Assembly (NCBI GenBank): GCA_002478565.1
Contig: DLPC01000018.1
Span: forward strand, 160,263-224,262
Direction: 5' to 3'
DNA from: Flavobacteriales bacterium UBA7468
GTDB lineage: Bacteria > Bacteroidota > Bacteroidia > Flavobacteriales_D > Crocinitomicaceae
Length of the DNA stretch: 64,000 bases
Positions within the stretch are counted from its first letter, which is position 1, and each line of letters starts with the position of its first letter. This document shows, one piece after another, positions 26,423 through 34,636 of the stretch. The translations under genes and the position numbers were made by a program. Under the pieces are notes generated by a model. That model was given only the letters and a program-made list of their open reading frames with translations, searched no databases and was not told the DNA's origin.

Positions 26423-27379
26423 CTATTTTAACAGCCATAATAAGCTGATTTGCAGCATAAATATGATCAAAGCAAAAACTAATCCTCTTTTTCCATCTTT
26501 GAGTAACTGAAAGAAATTAACTTTCAAGCCAATAGCTGCCATAGCAATTGTCAGGATGACCTTACCTATTAATTCAGATTTCAAAAGTAAATCATTTGGA
26601 AGGGGGTAAAAAGTGACAAAAATTGATATCACAAGAAATACGAACAAATACCAAGGGAGCTTCCATTCGAACTTAGCCTGTGACTTTCCTTTTGAATCGA
26701 GCCAAGCCATCAAAATCAAAGCAGGCGAGAGCAGTGCAACCCTTGCCATTTTATAAACCAGTGCCAATTGCCCGACTTCATCCGAAACAGCGAATCCTGC
26801 TCCAGCCACATTTCCTACGGAATGTAAAGAGGCCCCGATCACAAAAGCCATTTGATTCAAAGCCTGCGGATAAATTTGAAAAAATAAAGGAAGCAGTAAC
26901 ATTCCAAGAGATCCATAAAGGTTTACTGCCGCTAAAGAAATTGCAACATCCTCTTCTTTTGCTTTGATTTTAGGCGCCAATGCGGCAATTGCCGAAGACC
27001 CACAAATTGCTGTTCCAAAACCAATAAGCCAACCTGTCTTGCCCGGACAAGCCATGACTTTTGATAAATAAAAGGTCAATAGTAGTACGATGAATAATAC
27101 TGCAGCAATGATAACGAAGCTACCCATGCCTATTTTTACAATGGCATTGTAATCCATTCCAAAAGCGAGTAACACAACCGACCATTCAAGCATTTTTACA
27201 CCACTCCAATGAATACCGCCATTCAAGTTTTTTTGTTTGCCGAGAGATGGAGCCAATAGCATACCAAGTATCAAAGCAACTAAATAGGCATTTAGAAAAC
27301 TAGGCGTGAATTGAGCAATAAAAAAGGCTGCAAATCCCAGAGTTGCAGCCAAAATAATACCAGGTATATACGATTTCAT
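26423..27379 (-). CDS. YeiH-family putative sulfate/sulfur-anion exporter
   Basis: A 318-residue inner-membrane protein with about ten hydrophobic segments, matching the YeiH/UPF0324 family (conserved hypothetical 698). Family-typical stretches are VALILGMLLAPSLG, GFGTAICGSSAIAALAPKI and IGASLHSVGNVAGAGFAVSD. The family is commonly labelled a putative sulfate exporter from context; direct evidence is thin. It lies 38 bp downstream of the periplasmic rhodanese gene and shares its promoter and operator. Export of a sulfur end product would fit the regulon. Confidence 0.85.
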   Translation of the reverse strand: MKSYIPGIILAATLGFAAFFIAQFTPSFLNAYLVALILGMLLAPSLGKQKNLNGGIHWSGVKMLEWSVVLLAFGMDYNAIVKIGMGSFVIIAAVLFIVLLLTFYLSKVMACPGKTGWLIGFGTAICGSSAIAALAPKIKAKEEDVAISLAAVNLYGSLGMLLLPLFFQIYPQALNQMAFVIGASLHSVGNVAGAGFAVSDEVGQLALVYKMARVALLSPALILMAWLDSKGKSQAKFEWKLPWYLFVFLVISIFVTFYPLPNDLLLKSELIGKVILTIAMAAIGLKVNFFQLLKDGKRGLVFALIIFMLQISLLWLLK

Positions 27380-27417
27380 ATGAAAATTGCAAAGTGCATG
27401 AAGCTTTGTACCTTAAA

Positions 27418-27807
27418 TTATGGTTTCTTCACAATTTTACCTCCCCAAGACAAAATACCTCCTTGCATATTGATCACATTTTTAAAACCGTTATCAACCA
27501 TGACTTGGCTCGCACCTGCACTTCGGCCGCCACTACGACAATAAACGATATAAGTTTTTGATTTATCCAGCTTAGCAATTTGCTGCTCAAAATTAGGCCC
27601 TTTGAAGTCAATAAATAATGTTGCACCCTCTATGACCCCTTCCTGCCATTCAGCCGGAGTTCTGACATCAATTACAACTGCTTTCTTATCAGTTTTAAGC
27701 TTTGATAATTCGGCGATAGGTGCATTTTTGTATCCCGATTGTGCGAATGATTGGCAAGACAGCAAACTCAAAAAAAGAAATGGGAGGTAATAAACTAAGT
27801 GTTTCAT
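27418..27807 (-). CDS. Exported single-domain rhodanese-like protein
   Basis: About 129 residues from the ATG at 27807, which begins a signal peptide (MKHLVYYLPFLFLSLLS, followed by CQSFAQ). The Cys could be a lipobox (LLSC) or the protein could be cut after FAQ. The single rhodanese domain has DVRTPAEWQEG and an active-site loop YCRSGGRSA with the catalytic Cys. Rhodaneses carry sulfane sulfur on that Cys. An envelope location would let it accept sulfur from thiosulfate or polysulfide ahead of the YeeE system. It leads a two-gene unit with the yeiH-like gene and follows operator 3. Confidence 0.88.
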   Translation of the reverse strand: MKHLVYYLPFLFLSLLSCQSFAQSGYKNAPIAELSKLKTDKKAVVIDVRTPAEWQEGVIEGATLFIDFKGPNFEQQIAKLDKSKTYIVYCRSGGRSAGASQVMVDNGFKNVINMQGGILSWGGKIVKKP

Positions 27808-27849
27808 GATAAGCAATTTAATATAAAATCTAACGATAAAATTGAGGTA

Positions 27850-27857
27850 CAAAGTTG
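27850..27857 (-). promoter_or_regulatory. Promoter -7-like box of the rhodanese-yeiH unit
   Basis: Minus strand CAACTTTG, one change from TAnnTTTG, lying exactly 21 bp from the operator edge at 27879, as in the other two promoters, and 42 bp before the ATG. Confidence 0.5.
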
Positions 27858-27878
27858 AGCATATTTTCAATGATTCAT

Positions 27879-27894
27879 TGTAACAAACGTTACA
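27879..27894. promoter_or_regulatory. Operator 3: TGTAAC-N4-GTTACA
   Basis: TGTAACAAACGTTACA, perfect and extendable by one base on each side (27878-27895). It is upstream of the rhodanese-yeiH unit and abuts the terminator of the neighbouring gene. Confidence 0.75.
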
Positions 27895-27899
27895 AAAAA

Positions 27900-27923
27900 A
27901 AAGACCCCCAATTGGAGGTCTTT
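27900..27923 (-). terminator. Rho-independent terminator after the chalcone-isomerase-like gene
   Basis: AAAGACC and GGTCTTT pair across a 10-base interior that can pair partly; on the minus strand a run of nine or more T follows. It lies 19 bp after the stop at 27943. Confidence 0.75.
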
Positions 27924-27942
27924 GATTTAAGAGTTAAGGAAA

Positions 27943-28506
27943 TTACTCTTTTCCAAGCATTTCACTTTTTAGGCTTTCTTGTACAGGAGGTGTACCCAAC
28001 CAGATAGAGAACAACGCCTTTTTAAACTCAAGCCCAGGGATGGTGCCTTTCACAGTACCATTCTTGGTTACACGAACTCCTTTACCAGGGATATAATCTA
28101 AATTAATTTTATCGCCTTCTTTGATGGGCTCGCTAAAATAACCCACGAATTTCTTGATTTCCTCTTTAGTAGCTTTGCCGTGCGTGGCATTTGCAAACCC
28201 TTCATTGACAGACTCAATAAAACGCTCACGGGTAACACTATTTGAGATGATTTTGATATGAATCGCCATTTCGGTATCGTTATAAATTACCTTACCGGCT
28301 TCATTGGTCTTTTTTGGAACATACAATGCTGCGACATAGAGATCCATCCAATATTTCTCTCTGAGGCCTGCACCATTTAAAACGAGGTTTTCACCGTCCA
28401 GCTTTAGGTCGGTGTAAAAGCTGACACCATGGTATTTTTTTGTTTGAGCGGTAGTAGAACCAATAAAACCAATGGTGAGCAAAACGAGTAGGGTTAGTTT
28501 TTTCAT
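27943..28506 (-). CDS. Chalcone isomerase-like exported protein
   Basis: A 187-residue protein with a signal peptide (1-20, ending STTAQ). The domain resembles the chalcone-isomerase-like family of bacteria: YHGVSFYTDLKLDGENLVLNG, GLREKYWMDLYVAALYVPKK and a conserved RERFIESVNEGF segment, ending with GTIPGLEFKKALFSIWLG. Bacterial members do not act on flavonoids; a lipid or fatty-acid-binding role is suspected. It is monocistronic with its own terminator, and a TATATTTA box preceded by TTTG at a 17-bp spacing lies upstream on the minus strand. Confidence 0.85.
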   Translation of the reverse strand: MKKLTLLVLLTIGFIGSTTAQTKKYHGVSFYTDLKLDGENLVLNGAGLREKYWMDLYVAALYVPKKTNEAGKVIYNDTEMAIHIKIISNSVTRERFIESVNEGFANATHGKATKEEIKKFVGYFSEPIKEGDKINLDYIPGKGVRVTKNGTVKGTIPGLEFKKALFSIWLGTPPVQESLKSEMLGKE

Positions 28507-28561
28507 ATGCTGAATTTATTTTGTGTGTAAATATATTTGATACGAATATAAGCAAACACTT

Positions 28562-29785
28562 CTAATCGAGCCAAAAATTTGGGTCTTCGTTTTCTTGAAT
28601 GAGTTTTTGCCAGTTGTAATTTGGATCTATGGCATCAAAAAGAATGGCTTTGTATTCACCTTCTGAAATTTCGTAACGCAATACTTCCTCACCGGTATAT
28701 GCTTCAATGGCCTCAAGTAAAGGGATTTCGTCTTGACTGCAAAAAGATAAAGCTTGCCCCAGCGCTGTCCCCCTGCCCGTTCGTCCACAACGGTGTACAT
28801 AATTCTCAGGATTATCGGGTAAATCATAATTGACAACATATTCCATGTTTGGAATGTCAATCCCTCTGGCAGCGACATCGGTGGTGATGAGCACCTTATT
28901 TTCAGAAGCCCGAAAGCGGTCAAGTAAGGCAAAACGTTCGTTTTGAGCCACTCCGCCATGTAAAGCCTCTGCTTTCAAACCTGCTCTTTCCAGAGCCTTG
29001 ACAATGCGTTCTACACGAACTTTTGTACGGGCAAATACCAAAAATCTCGCCTCCGGATATTCTTCAATCATATTTTCCAAAAAGAAGCGTTTGTCGTCCA
29101 TTTCAATGAAAGCCACAGCGTGATGGACATTTTTAGAAACCGGGTTTTGAGGCGAAAGTTGAATGCGAATTGCCGAACGAACGACGTCGTAGGCAAGTGC
29201 CTTGATTTTTTTGTTGATCGTTGCCGTAAAGAACAATGTCTGGTGCTTGGCTGGAATTTTCTTTTTGATGTCGTGAATATCTTTGTTGAAGCCAAGATCG
29301 AGCATGAGGTCAGCTTCGTCAAGTACCAGTGTATGCACATCTGAAACATCTAAATGCCCTTGAGCAATGAGGTCAAACATTCGGCCCGGTGTAGCAATCA
29401 GGACCTCAGCGCCTTTGTTAAGTTGACTAATTTGTGCGTCTTGTTCGACACCGCCATAAAGACCAATAACCTTGATTTTTGTTTGGGCACCAATTTGTTC
29501 GAAAACACCTGTAATTTGCTGAGCTAATTCACGTGTGGGTACCAAAACAATGCAGCGGATACAAACCTTAAAGTTTTTTTTGGAACGGTATTTCAGTAAT
29601 TTATGCAGCACTGGAATGACAAACGCAGCGGTTTTACCAGTACCTGTTTGAGCTACGGCCATGACGTCTTCACCATCTAAAATATGTTTTATGGCACGAT
29701 ATTGGATGTCGGTAGGTCGTTTAAATCCGAGAACAGCAAGCTGGTCTTTCAAAAGTTGATCAATTGGGTAGTCCTCGAATTTCAT
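28562..29785 (-). CDS. DEAD-box ATP-dependent RNA helicase
   Basis: A 407-residue RNA helicase core. All motifs are present in order: Q motif near GFKRPTDIQ, motif I AQTGTGKT, Ia PTRELAQQ, Ib TPGR, II VLDEADLML, III FTAT, IV FLVFARTKVRVERI, V TTDVAARGIDIPN and VI HRCGRTGRG. The C-terminal extension is very short and acidic. RhlE/SrmB-type roles in ribosome assembly or RNA turnover are likely, but the subfamily cannot be fixed. A promoter box (29790-29797) is only 4 bp from the ATG. Confidence 0.95.
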   Translation of the reverse strand: MKFEDYPIDQLLKDQLAVLGFKRPTDIQYRAIKHILDGEDVMAVAQTGTGKTAAFVIPVLHKLLKYRSKKNFKVCIRCIVLVPTRELAQQITGVFEQIGAQTKIKVIGLYGGVEQDAQISQLNKGAEVLIATPGRMFDLIAQGHLDVSDVHTLVLDEADLMLDLGFNKDIHDIKKKIPAKHQTLFFTATINKKIKALAYDVVRSAIRIQLSPQNPVSKNVHHAVAFIEMDDKRFFLENMIEEYPEARFLVFARTKVRVERIVKALERAGLKAEALHGGVAQNERFALLDRFRASENKVLITTDVAARGIDIPNMEYVVNYDLPDNPENYVHRCGRTGRGTALGQALSFCSQDEIPLLEAIEAYTGEEVLRYEISEGEYKAILFDAIDPNYNWQKLIQENEDPNFWLD

Positions 29786-29789
29786 AAGA

Positions 29790-29797
29790 CAAAGATA
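29790..29797 (-). promoter_or_regulatory. Promoter -7 box of the DEAD-box helicase gene
   Basis: Minus strand TATCTTTG, matching TAnnTTTG, 4 bp upstream of the ATG at 29785. This implies a very short or absent leader. Confidence 0.5.
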
Positions 29798-29897
29798 TGA
29801 CTAAAAACAAAGCCTTTTATAAGGAAATGTTGTTTGAAATTCAAGTAGTCACTAATGATTTAATAATTATCTTTCACCACTAATAATCGCTCACTTT

Positions 29898-31586
29898 ATG
29901 AAAATGAAATTCCTCCTCTCCATTCTTTTTGTTGCAACTGCAGTATTTGCCAACGACAAAATTCCCGTCAAGTCTACACTGAGTGCCGTAACTGTTTATA
30001 CACAGGGTGCACAATTACAACACAAAGCCAACTACACCATCAAAGTTGGGGTAAGCGAATTACTCATTGAAGGGATTTCTGCGCAAATTAACCCGAGCAC
30101 AATCCAAGTGAAAGCAACAGGTAATGTGGTTATTTTAGATTCAAAATACGAGTTTTATTACCCACAACCCGCTGCAAGACCAGAAGCAGGCGAATTACCT
30201 CCAAAAATCAAAACAGCGATCAAAAACCTCGAAGACTCTATAACTGCATTGAGCTTTGATATCCGTGATATCAACGACGAAATAGAAGTATTGGTGGCTG
30301 CCCGAAAAATTATTATTTCTAATGGAGCCGTCAAAGGACAAGGCAAGGTCAATGACAGTATTCAACTGCTGAAATCCACTGTCGATTACTACACATCGAA
30401 AGTCAATGAGCTCAATAAAAAAATCAGTAGCCTCGAACGTCAACGTGCCAAAAAGAATACCTCTTTAGCTCAGCTAGAAAGTCGTTTGGAAGAGTTGCGC
30501 AATTGGGCCAATCAAAATAACCCTCAACCCGAACTTAAAGGCATACCGCGTATCGTTGTTACCCTGATGTGTAAAGAAGCAGCCAGCGGAAAAATAGAAC
30601 TCAGTTATTTGGCAGCCAATGCCGGCTGGACTCCCCTTTACGATGTCCGCAGTGAAGCAAGCACCGGAAAGATCAGCCTTACCTACAAGGCGCAAGTACA
30701 ACAAAATACAGGCCTCGATTGGAACGACGTCAAATTGAGCATTTCTACCAATAACCCTTATGCCAATAAAACCAAACCTGAATTGAATCCTTGGTACATC
30801 GATTATCTGGCTTACCGAAAAGAGCTAGAGGAAAAATCTAAATACCGCACTGATGCGTATAACAATGCACCTGCTGTCAATTCCCAAATGTTCAACATGG
30901 GTTTTGCTTATTCAAATGGGAAGGCAGAAGTTCAAAGCAATGCACTGAATGCAGATGCTTTTATGACAGTAGTTCAGCAACTCATTGCTGCTGAGTTCAA
31001 AATTGATCTCGACTACAATATCGCATCGGATAATCAAATCCGAATGGTATTGATCAAACAAGCCGACCTCAATACATCCTTTAGATATTACGCCGTTCCG
31101 AAACTAGAGCCTGGTGTATATTTAGTGGCTCAGATGACGAAACTCGATGAATTGCAGCTTATTCCAGCTAAAGCAAACATCTTCTTTGACGGTTCCTACA
31201 TCGGTGAAACATACATTGACCCAACAACGCTCGATGATACCTTGAATTTATCCTTAGGTAGAGATCCAAATATCATCGTTAAAAGAACACTACTTAAAAA
31301 TCAAAGTAAAGAACGCATCATTCAAGATAAAAAAGAGCGCACTTTCGCTTATGCTGTGGAAGTGAAGAACCTCAAATCCTCTGAAATCGATTTAATTATC
31401 CAGGATCAAATTCCCTTGACTACAAACCCCGACATCGTCATTGAAAAATCTGATTTAGGCAAAGGTCAACTCGATGAAAAAACGGGTTTAATCGAATGGC
31501 ACTTGAAGTTAAAAGCAAAAGAGAGTACCGATTTCAAATACGATTTCAGGGTGCGTCATGCCAAAGATAAAATGATCAATCTCTAA
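29898..31586 (+). CDS. MuiA-family (DUF4139/DUF4140) exported protein
   Basis: A 562-residue protein with a signal peptide (1-18, ending TAVFA). Residues about 25-110 match the DUF4140 beta domain (LSAVTVYTQGAQLQHKANYT). A coiled-coil region follows (about 105-205, with KVNELNKKISSLERQRAKK). The rest is the DUF4139 domain: ISYLAANAGWTPLYDVR-like strands and a C-terminal IEKSDLGKGQLDEKTGLIEW segment. The family is named after a mucoidy inhibitor, but its biochemistry is unknown. Envelope location inferred. Confidence 0.88.
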   Translation: MKMKFLLSILFVATAVFANDKIPVKSTLSAVTVYTQGAQLQHKANYTIKVGVSELLIEGISAQINPSTIQVKATGNVVILDSKYEFYYPQPAARPEAGELPPKIKTAIKNLEDSITALSFDIRDINDEIEVLVAARKIIISNGAVKGQGKVNDSIQLLKSTVDYYTSKVNELNKKISSLERQRAKKNTSLAQLESRLEELRNWANQNNPQPELKGIPRIVVTLMCKEAASGKIELSYLAANAGWTPLYDVRSEASTGKISLTYKAQVQQNTGLDWNDVKLSISTNNPYANKTKPELNPWYIDYLAYRKELEEKSKYRTDAYNNAPAVNSQMFNMGFAYSNGKAEVQSNALNADAFMTVVQQLIAAEFKIDLDYNIASDNQIRMVLIKQADLNTSFRYYAVPKLEPGVYLVAQMTKLDELQLIPAKANIFFDGSYIGETYIDPTTLDDTLNLSLGRDPNIIVKRTLLKNQSKERIIQDKKERTFAYAVEVKNLKSSEIDLIIQDQIPLTTNPDIVIEKSDLGKGQLDEKTGLIEWHLKLKAKESTDFKYDFRVRHAKDKMINL

Positions 31587-31594
31587 AATTCCCC

Positions 31595-31629
31595 GCCCAC
31601 TGAGCCACTATTTTTCTAACTTAGTGGGC
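31595..31629 (+). promoter_or_regulatory. Stem-loop ending at the start codon of the exonuclease-GIY-YIG gene
   Basis: GCCCACTGAG (31595-31604) pairs with CTTAGTGGGC (31620-31629), 10 bp with one G-U, around a 15-base loop. It ends immediately before the ATG at 31630. It lacks a following T-run, so it is not a standard terminator for the upstream gene and may limit ribosome access. Confidence 0.4.
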
Positions 31630-33018
31630 ATGAATTTTGTAATTGTTGACGTCGAAACTACTGGTGGCCATACCAAAGACTCTAAAATCACAGAGTTGGC
31701 CATCTATAAACATGATGGTCAGCAAGTTATCGATCACTATCATAGCTTAGTCAATCCAGAGCAAGCCATACCAGAATTCATCGTCCGGCTCACTGGCATT
31801 ACGGACAACATGGTTCAAGACGCTCCAAAATTTTATGAAATTGCCAAAGAAATTTTAGCATTTTGTGAAGGATGTGTTTTTGTCGCACATAACGTAGCTT
31901 TTGACTACGGGATGTTTCGCAGCGAATACAAACGCTTGGGCTATGAATTTAGAATGCCCCAACTCTGCACCGTCCGGACTGCACGAATCTTACTTCCCGG
32001 ACATGCATCTTACAGTTTAGGCAAGCTTTGTACTGAACTTGGCATAGCCAATAATGCGCGCCACCGCGCAGACGGTGATGCCAAAGCAACCGCTGAATTA
32101 TTTACGCTGCTTTATCAACAAGATACCAAACAACTCAAGCATTTTATTCAAGATGTGCTTCAACCAAAGGCAGTGCATCCAAATCTGAGTCTAGAAAGCA
32201 TAGAAGAGCTCCCCAATAAAACGGGTGTGTATTTACTTTACAACGAGTTCAATCAGCTCATCTACATTGGCAAAAGCATCCATATCAAAAAGCGAATAGA
32301 ACAGCATTTACGCAATAACAAAAGCGCAAAAGGCACGCAAATGAGTCAAGAAATTTGTAGGGTCGAATACGAACTAACGGGCTCTGAACTCATTGCCATG
32401 CTGCGCGAATCTGTTTTGATCAAGGAACATAAACCTATCTACAACAGGCGCTTGCGAAAAAGCCTATTCCCATACGGCCTTTATGACCATCAAGATTTCG
32501 ACGGTTACATCAGGCTCAAGATTGAGAATGCTGGCAAACAGAGTGCAGAACCACTCATTCAATTTAGCTCCAAAAAAGAAGCGCAACAATTTCTGGAAAG
32601 AGCCACCGAAAAACACGAGCTCTGCCAAAAATTATGCTACCTCTACCCGACTCAAAGTGCTTGCTTTCATTACACAATTCAACAATGCAATGGCGCTTGT
32701 GTGCAAGAAGAAAGCCCCGAAGCTTATAATCAACGCGTACAACAACTCATTGACCAATTACAATTTAGTGGCGCTTCTTTTTACATCATCGATAAGGGGA
32801 GAAATAAAGGCGAAAAAAGCGTCGTTTGGATCGATAAAGGCATTTACAAAGGATTTGGCTATGCACCTTTTCATTTCCACGGAAAAGAACCAATCCATTG
32901 GGCGCGCTACATTAATGTAGAACAAGAAAATCGCGATAACAAGAGCATTGTTTCGTATTTTTTACGTGCAGATAAATCCATAAAGATTGTTCAACTCAAT
33001 GCCGTTGAAACACTATGA
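31630..33018 (+). CDS. DnaQ-like 3'-5' exonuclease fused to a GIY-YIG (Cho/UvrC-type) endonuclease
   Basis: A 462-residue fusion from the ATG at 31630; a GTG at 31624 is possible. Residues about 3-170 are a DEDDh exonuclease: FVIVDVETTG (D, E), HNVAFDYGMF (D) and HRADGDAKATAEL (H, D). Residues about 195-280 are a GIY-YIG nuclease: GVYLLYNEFNQLIYIGKS, then R and ELIAMLRESVLIKEHKP with the catalytic Glu. The C-terminal 180 residues contain several Cys (YLYPTQSACF, CNGACVQEE) of a UvrC-like helix-hairpin-less tail. DNA repair or replication editing is likely. It leads a four-gene operon. Confidence 0.92.
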   Translation: MNFVIVDVETTGGHTKDSKITELAIYKHDGQQVIDHYHSLVNPEQAIPEFIVRLTGITDNMVQDAPKFYEIAKEILAFCEGCVFVAHNVAFDYGMFRSEYKRLGYEFRMPQLCTVRTARILLPGHASYSLGKLCTELGIANNARHRADGDAKATAELFTLLYQQDTKQLKHFIQDVLQPKAVHPNLSLESIEELPNKTGVYLLYNEFNQLIYIGKSIHIKKRIEQHLRNNKSAKGTQMSQEICRVEYELTGSELIAMLRESVLIKEHKPIYNRRLRKSLFPYGLYDHQDFDGYIRLKIENAGKQSAEPLIQFSSKKEAQQFLERATEKHELCQKLCYLYPTQSACFHYTIQQCNGACVQEESPEAYNQRVQQLIDQLQFSGASFYIIDKGRNKGEKSVVWIDKGIYKGFGYAPFHFHGKEPIHWARYINVEQENRDNKSIVSYFLRADKSIKIVQLNAVETL

Positions 33019-33806
33019 ACGGCAAACCAGGCAAACTCATTTTTTTAGGCTCCGGTACCTCACAAGGTGTTCCGGTAATTGCTTGTGACTGCCCTACTTG
33101 TTTATCTACAGACAGCAAAGACAAGCGCTTAAGAGCGAGCGTACTTTTAGAGCTTGCAAACTTCCGTTTTTGCATAGATGCTGGCCCCGACTTTCGCCAA
33201 CAAATGCTCAGGGAAAAGGTAGGTCAACTAGATGCCATCCTACTCACACACGAGCACAAAGACCACATTGCTGGCCTTGATGATGTGCGTGCTTTCAATT
33301 ACAAACAACAAGCAGATTTCCCGATCTATTGTAGTGCTGCAGTTGAAAAAGCACTGCACCGCGAGTTTTATTATGCTTTCGAGCCCAAACCCTATCCGGG
33401 CGTGCCTCAGTTTCTAATCCAACGCATTGACAACCAAACTTTTTTCATCAATGACGAGCTGCGAATTGAAGTGATTGAAGTACTGCACCACCGCATGCCC
33501 GTATTTGGCTTTCGAATCGGTAATTTAGCTTATATCACCGATGCCAAAACCATTGCACCTAAAGAGAAGGCCAAACTCAAAGGGCTCGACACGCTCATTA
33601 TCAATGCCCTGCATGAATACCAGCACCAATCTCACTTTAATTTAGAAGAGGCCCTGGCTCTCATCGACGAATTACAACCCAAACAAAGTTACCTGACCCA
33701 CATTTCTCATTTATTTGGTCGGCATCAAGATGTTTCCAAAAGACTACCGCCAAACGTACAGTTAGCCTACGATGGTCTTAGTATAGATTTTCAGTATTTC
33801 GATTAA
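33015..33806 (+). CDS. MBL-fold phosphodiesterase, PhnP/cyclic-phosphate type
   Basis: A 263-residue metallo-beta-lactamase-fold hydrolase. It begins with the family signature FLGSGTSQGVPVIACDCPTC, where the Cys residues form the structural zinc site of PhnP, and has the metal motif THEHKDHIAGLDDVR, then D (GNLAYITDAK) and H (THISHLFGRH). PhnP cleaves 5-phosphoribosyl 1,2-cyclic phosphate, but many Bacteroidota homologues lie outside phn operons and act on unknown cyclic or diester substrates. It overlaps the upstream gene by ATGA and shares its operon. Confidence 0.88.
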   Translation: MNGKPGKLIFLGSGTSQGVPVIACDCPTCLSTDSKDKRLRASVLLELANFRFCIDAGPDFRQQMLREKVGQLDAILLTHEHKDHIAGLDDVRAFNYKQQADFPIYCSAAVEKALHREFYYAFEPKPYPGVPQFLIQRIDNQTFFINDELRIEVIEVLHHRMPVFGFRIGNLAYITDAKTIAPKEKAKLKGLDTLIINALHEYQHQSHFNLEEALALIDELQPKQSYLTHISHLFGRHQDVSKRLPPNVQLAYDGLSIDFQYFD

Positions 33807-33814
33807 TTTTAAGC

Positions 33815-34636
33815 ATGCAAACGAAAGATTTTATTGATCTAGAAGCACTCATCAGCAGCAAAAATCCACGTTTGCTCAAGTGGCTACCTCGTTTTGTTTT
33901 GAACTTTTTAAAAAGCAAACTTCATCAAGACGAAATCAATGCCTTCATTGCTACCTACGGCCACCTCAAAGACCACGAATTTTGTGCAGCAATTATCGAC
34001 TATTTCAATTTTAAAATTGAGCTGTCAGGTTTGGAAAATATCCCAAAGGAGGGAGGAGCAATATTAGCTTTGAATCATCCTTTGGGAGGAATGGATGGCG
34101 TAGCACTTATTCATGCTTTACACGAAGTAAGGCCAGATGTTGTGTTGATAGTCAATGATTTGCTTTTAAACATTAAACAGCTTTCTAACCTATTTGTAGG
34201 GGTCAATAAATTTGGACGCAATCCAGGCAATGTGCGTCATCATATTCGTTCAGCATTTGAAAAAGAGCAAGTGGTCATTATTTTTCCAGCGGGTATGGTA
34301 ACGCGTGTCCACAACAAACAAATCGTTGAAGCTGAATGGAAAAAAACTTTTGTTACTTATGCCCGTGAATTGCAGCGACCAATTATACCAATTTACATCG
34401 CAGGTGGGCTTTCCAAAACTTTTTATCGCCTCAATCGAATCAGAACTAAATTAGGCATCAAAGCCAACTTAGAAATGTTCTTATTAGCTGATGAAATGTA
34501 TAAACAAAAACATGGGAAAATCAGTTTTACAATTGGCAAACCTTTATTGCCCCAAGATCTCCCATCAAACTTAGACGATAATGGAGCTGCCAATTGGGTA
34601 AAAGACCACGTTTATCAACTTAAGCAAAAGCTATGA
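33815..34636 (+). CDS. PlsC-like O-acyltransferase (GlsA/OlsA-type candidate)
   Basis: A 273-residue lysophospholipid-type acyltransferase. Acyltransferase motif I is NHPLGGMDG (the NHxxxxD type), motif III is FPAGMVTR, and motif IV includes PIIPIYIAGG. The N-terminal ~60 residues form a helical region. It overlaps a GNAT-type N-acyltransferase gene by ATGA. This pairing, an N-acyltransferase next to a PlsC-like enzyme, is known for the two steps of ornithine or glycine lipid synthesis (OlsB/OlsA; GlsB/GlsA in Bacteroides). The amino acid used cannot be read from sequence. Confidence 0.82.
   Translation: MQTKDFIDLEALISSKNPRLLKWLPRFVLNFLKSKLHQDEINAFIATYGHLKDHEFCAAIIDYFNFKIELSGLENIPKEGGAILALNHPLGGMDGVALIHALHEVRPDVVLIVNDLLLNIKQLSNLFVGVNKFGRNPGNVRHHIRSAFEKEQVVIIFPAGMVTRVHNKQIVEAEWKKTFVTYARELQRPIIPIYIAGGLSKTFYRLNRIRTKLGIKANLEMFLLADEMYKQKHGKISFTIGKPLLPQDLPSNLDDNGAANWVKDHVYQLKQKL

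Noticed and set aside
27879..27923. The perfect palindrome at 27879 as part of a terminator
   Set aside because: A separate hairpin with a T-run (27900-27923) already serves as the terminator, and the palindrome recurs at matched promoter positions elsewhere.
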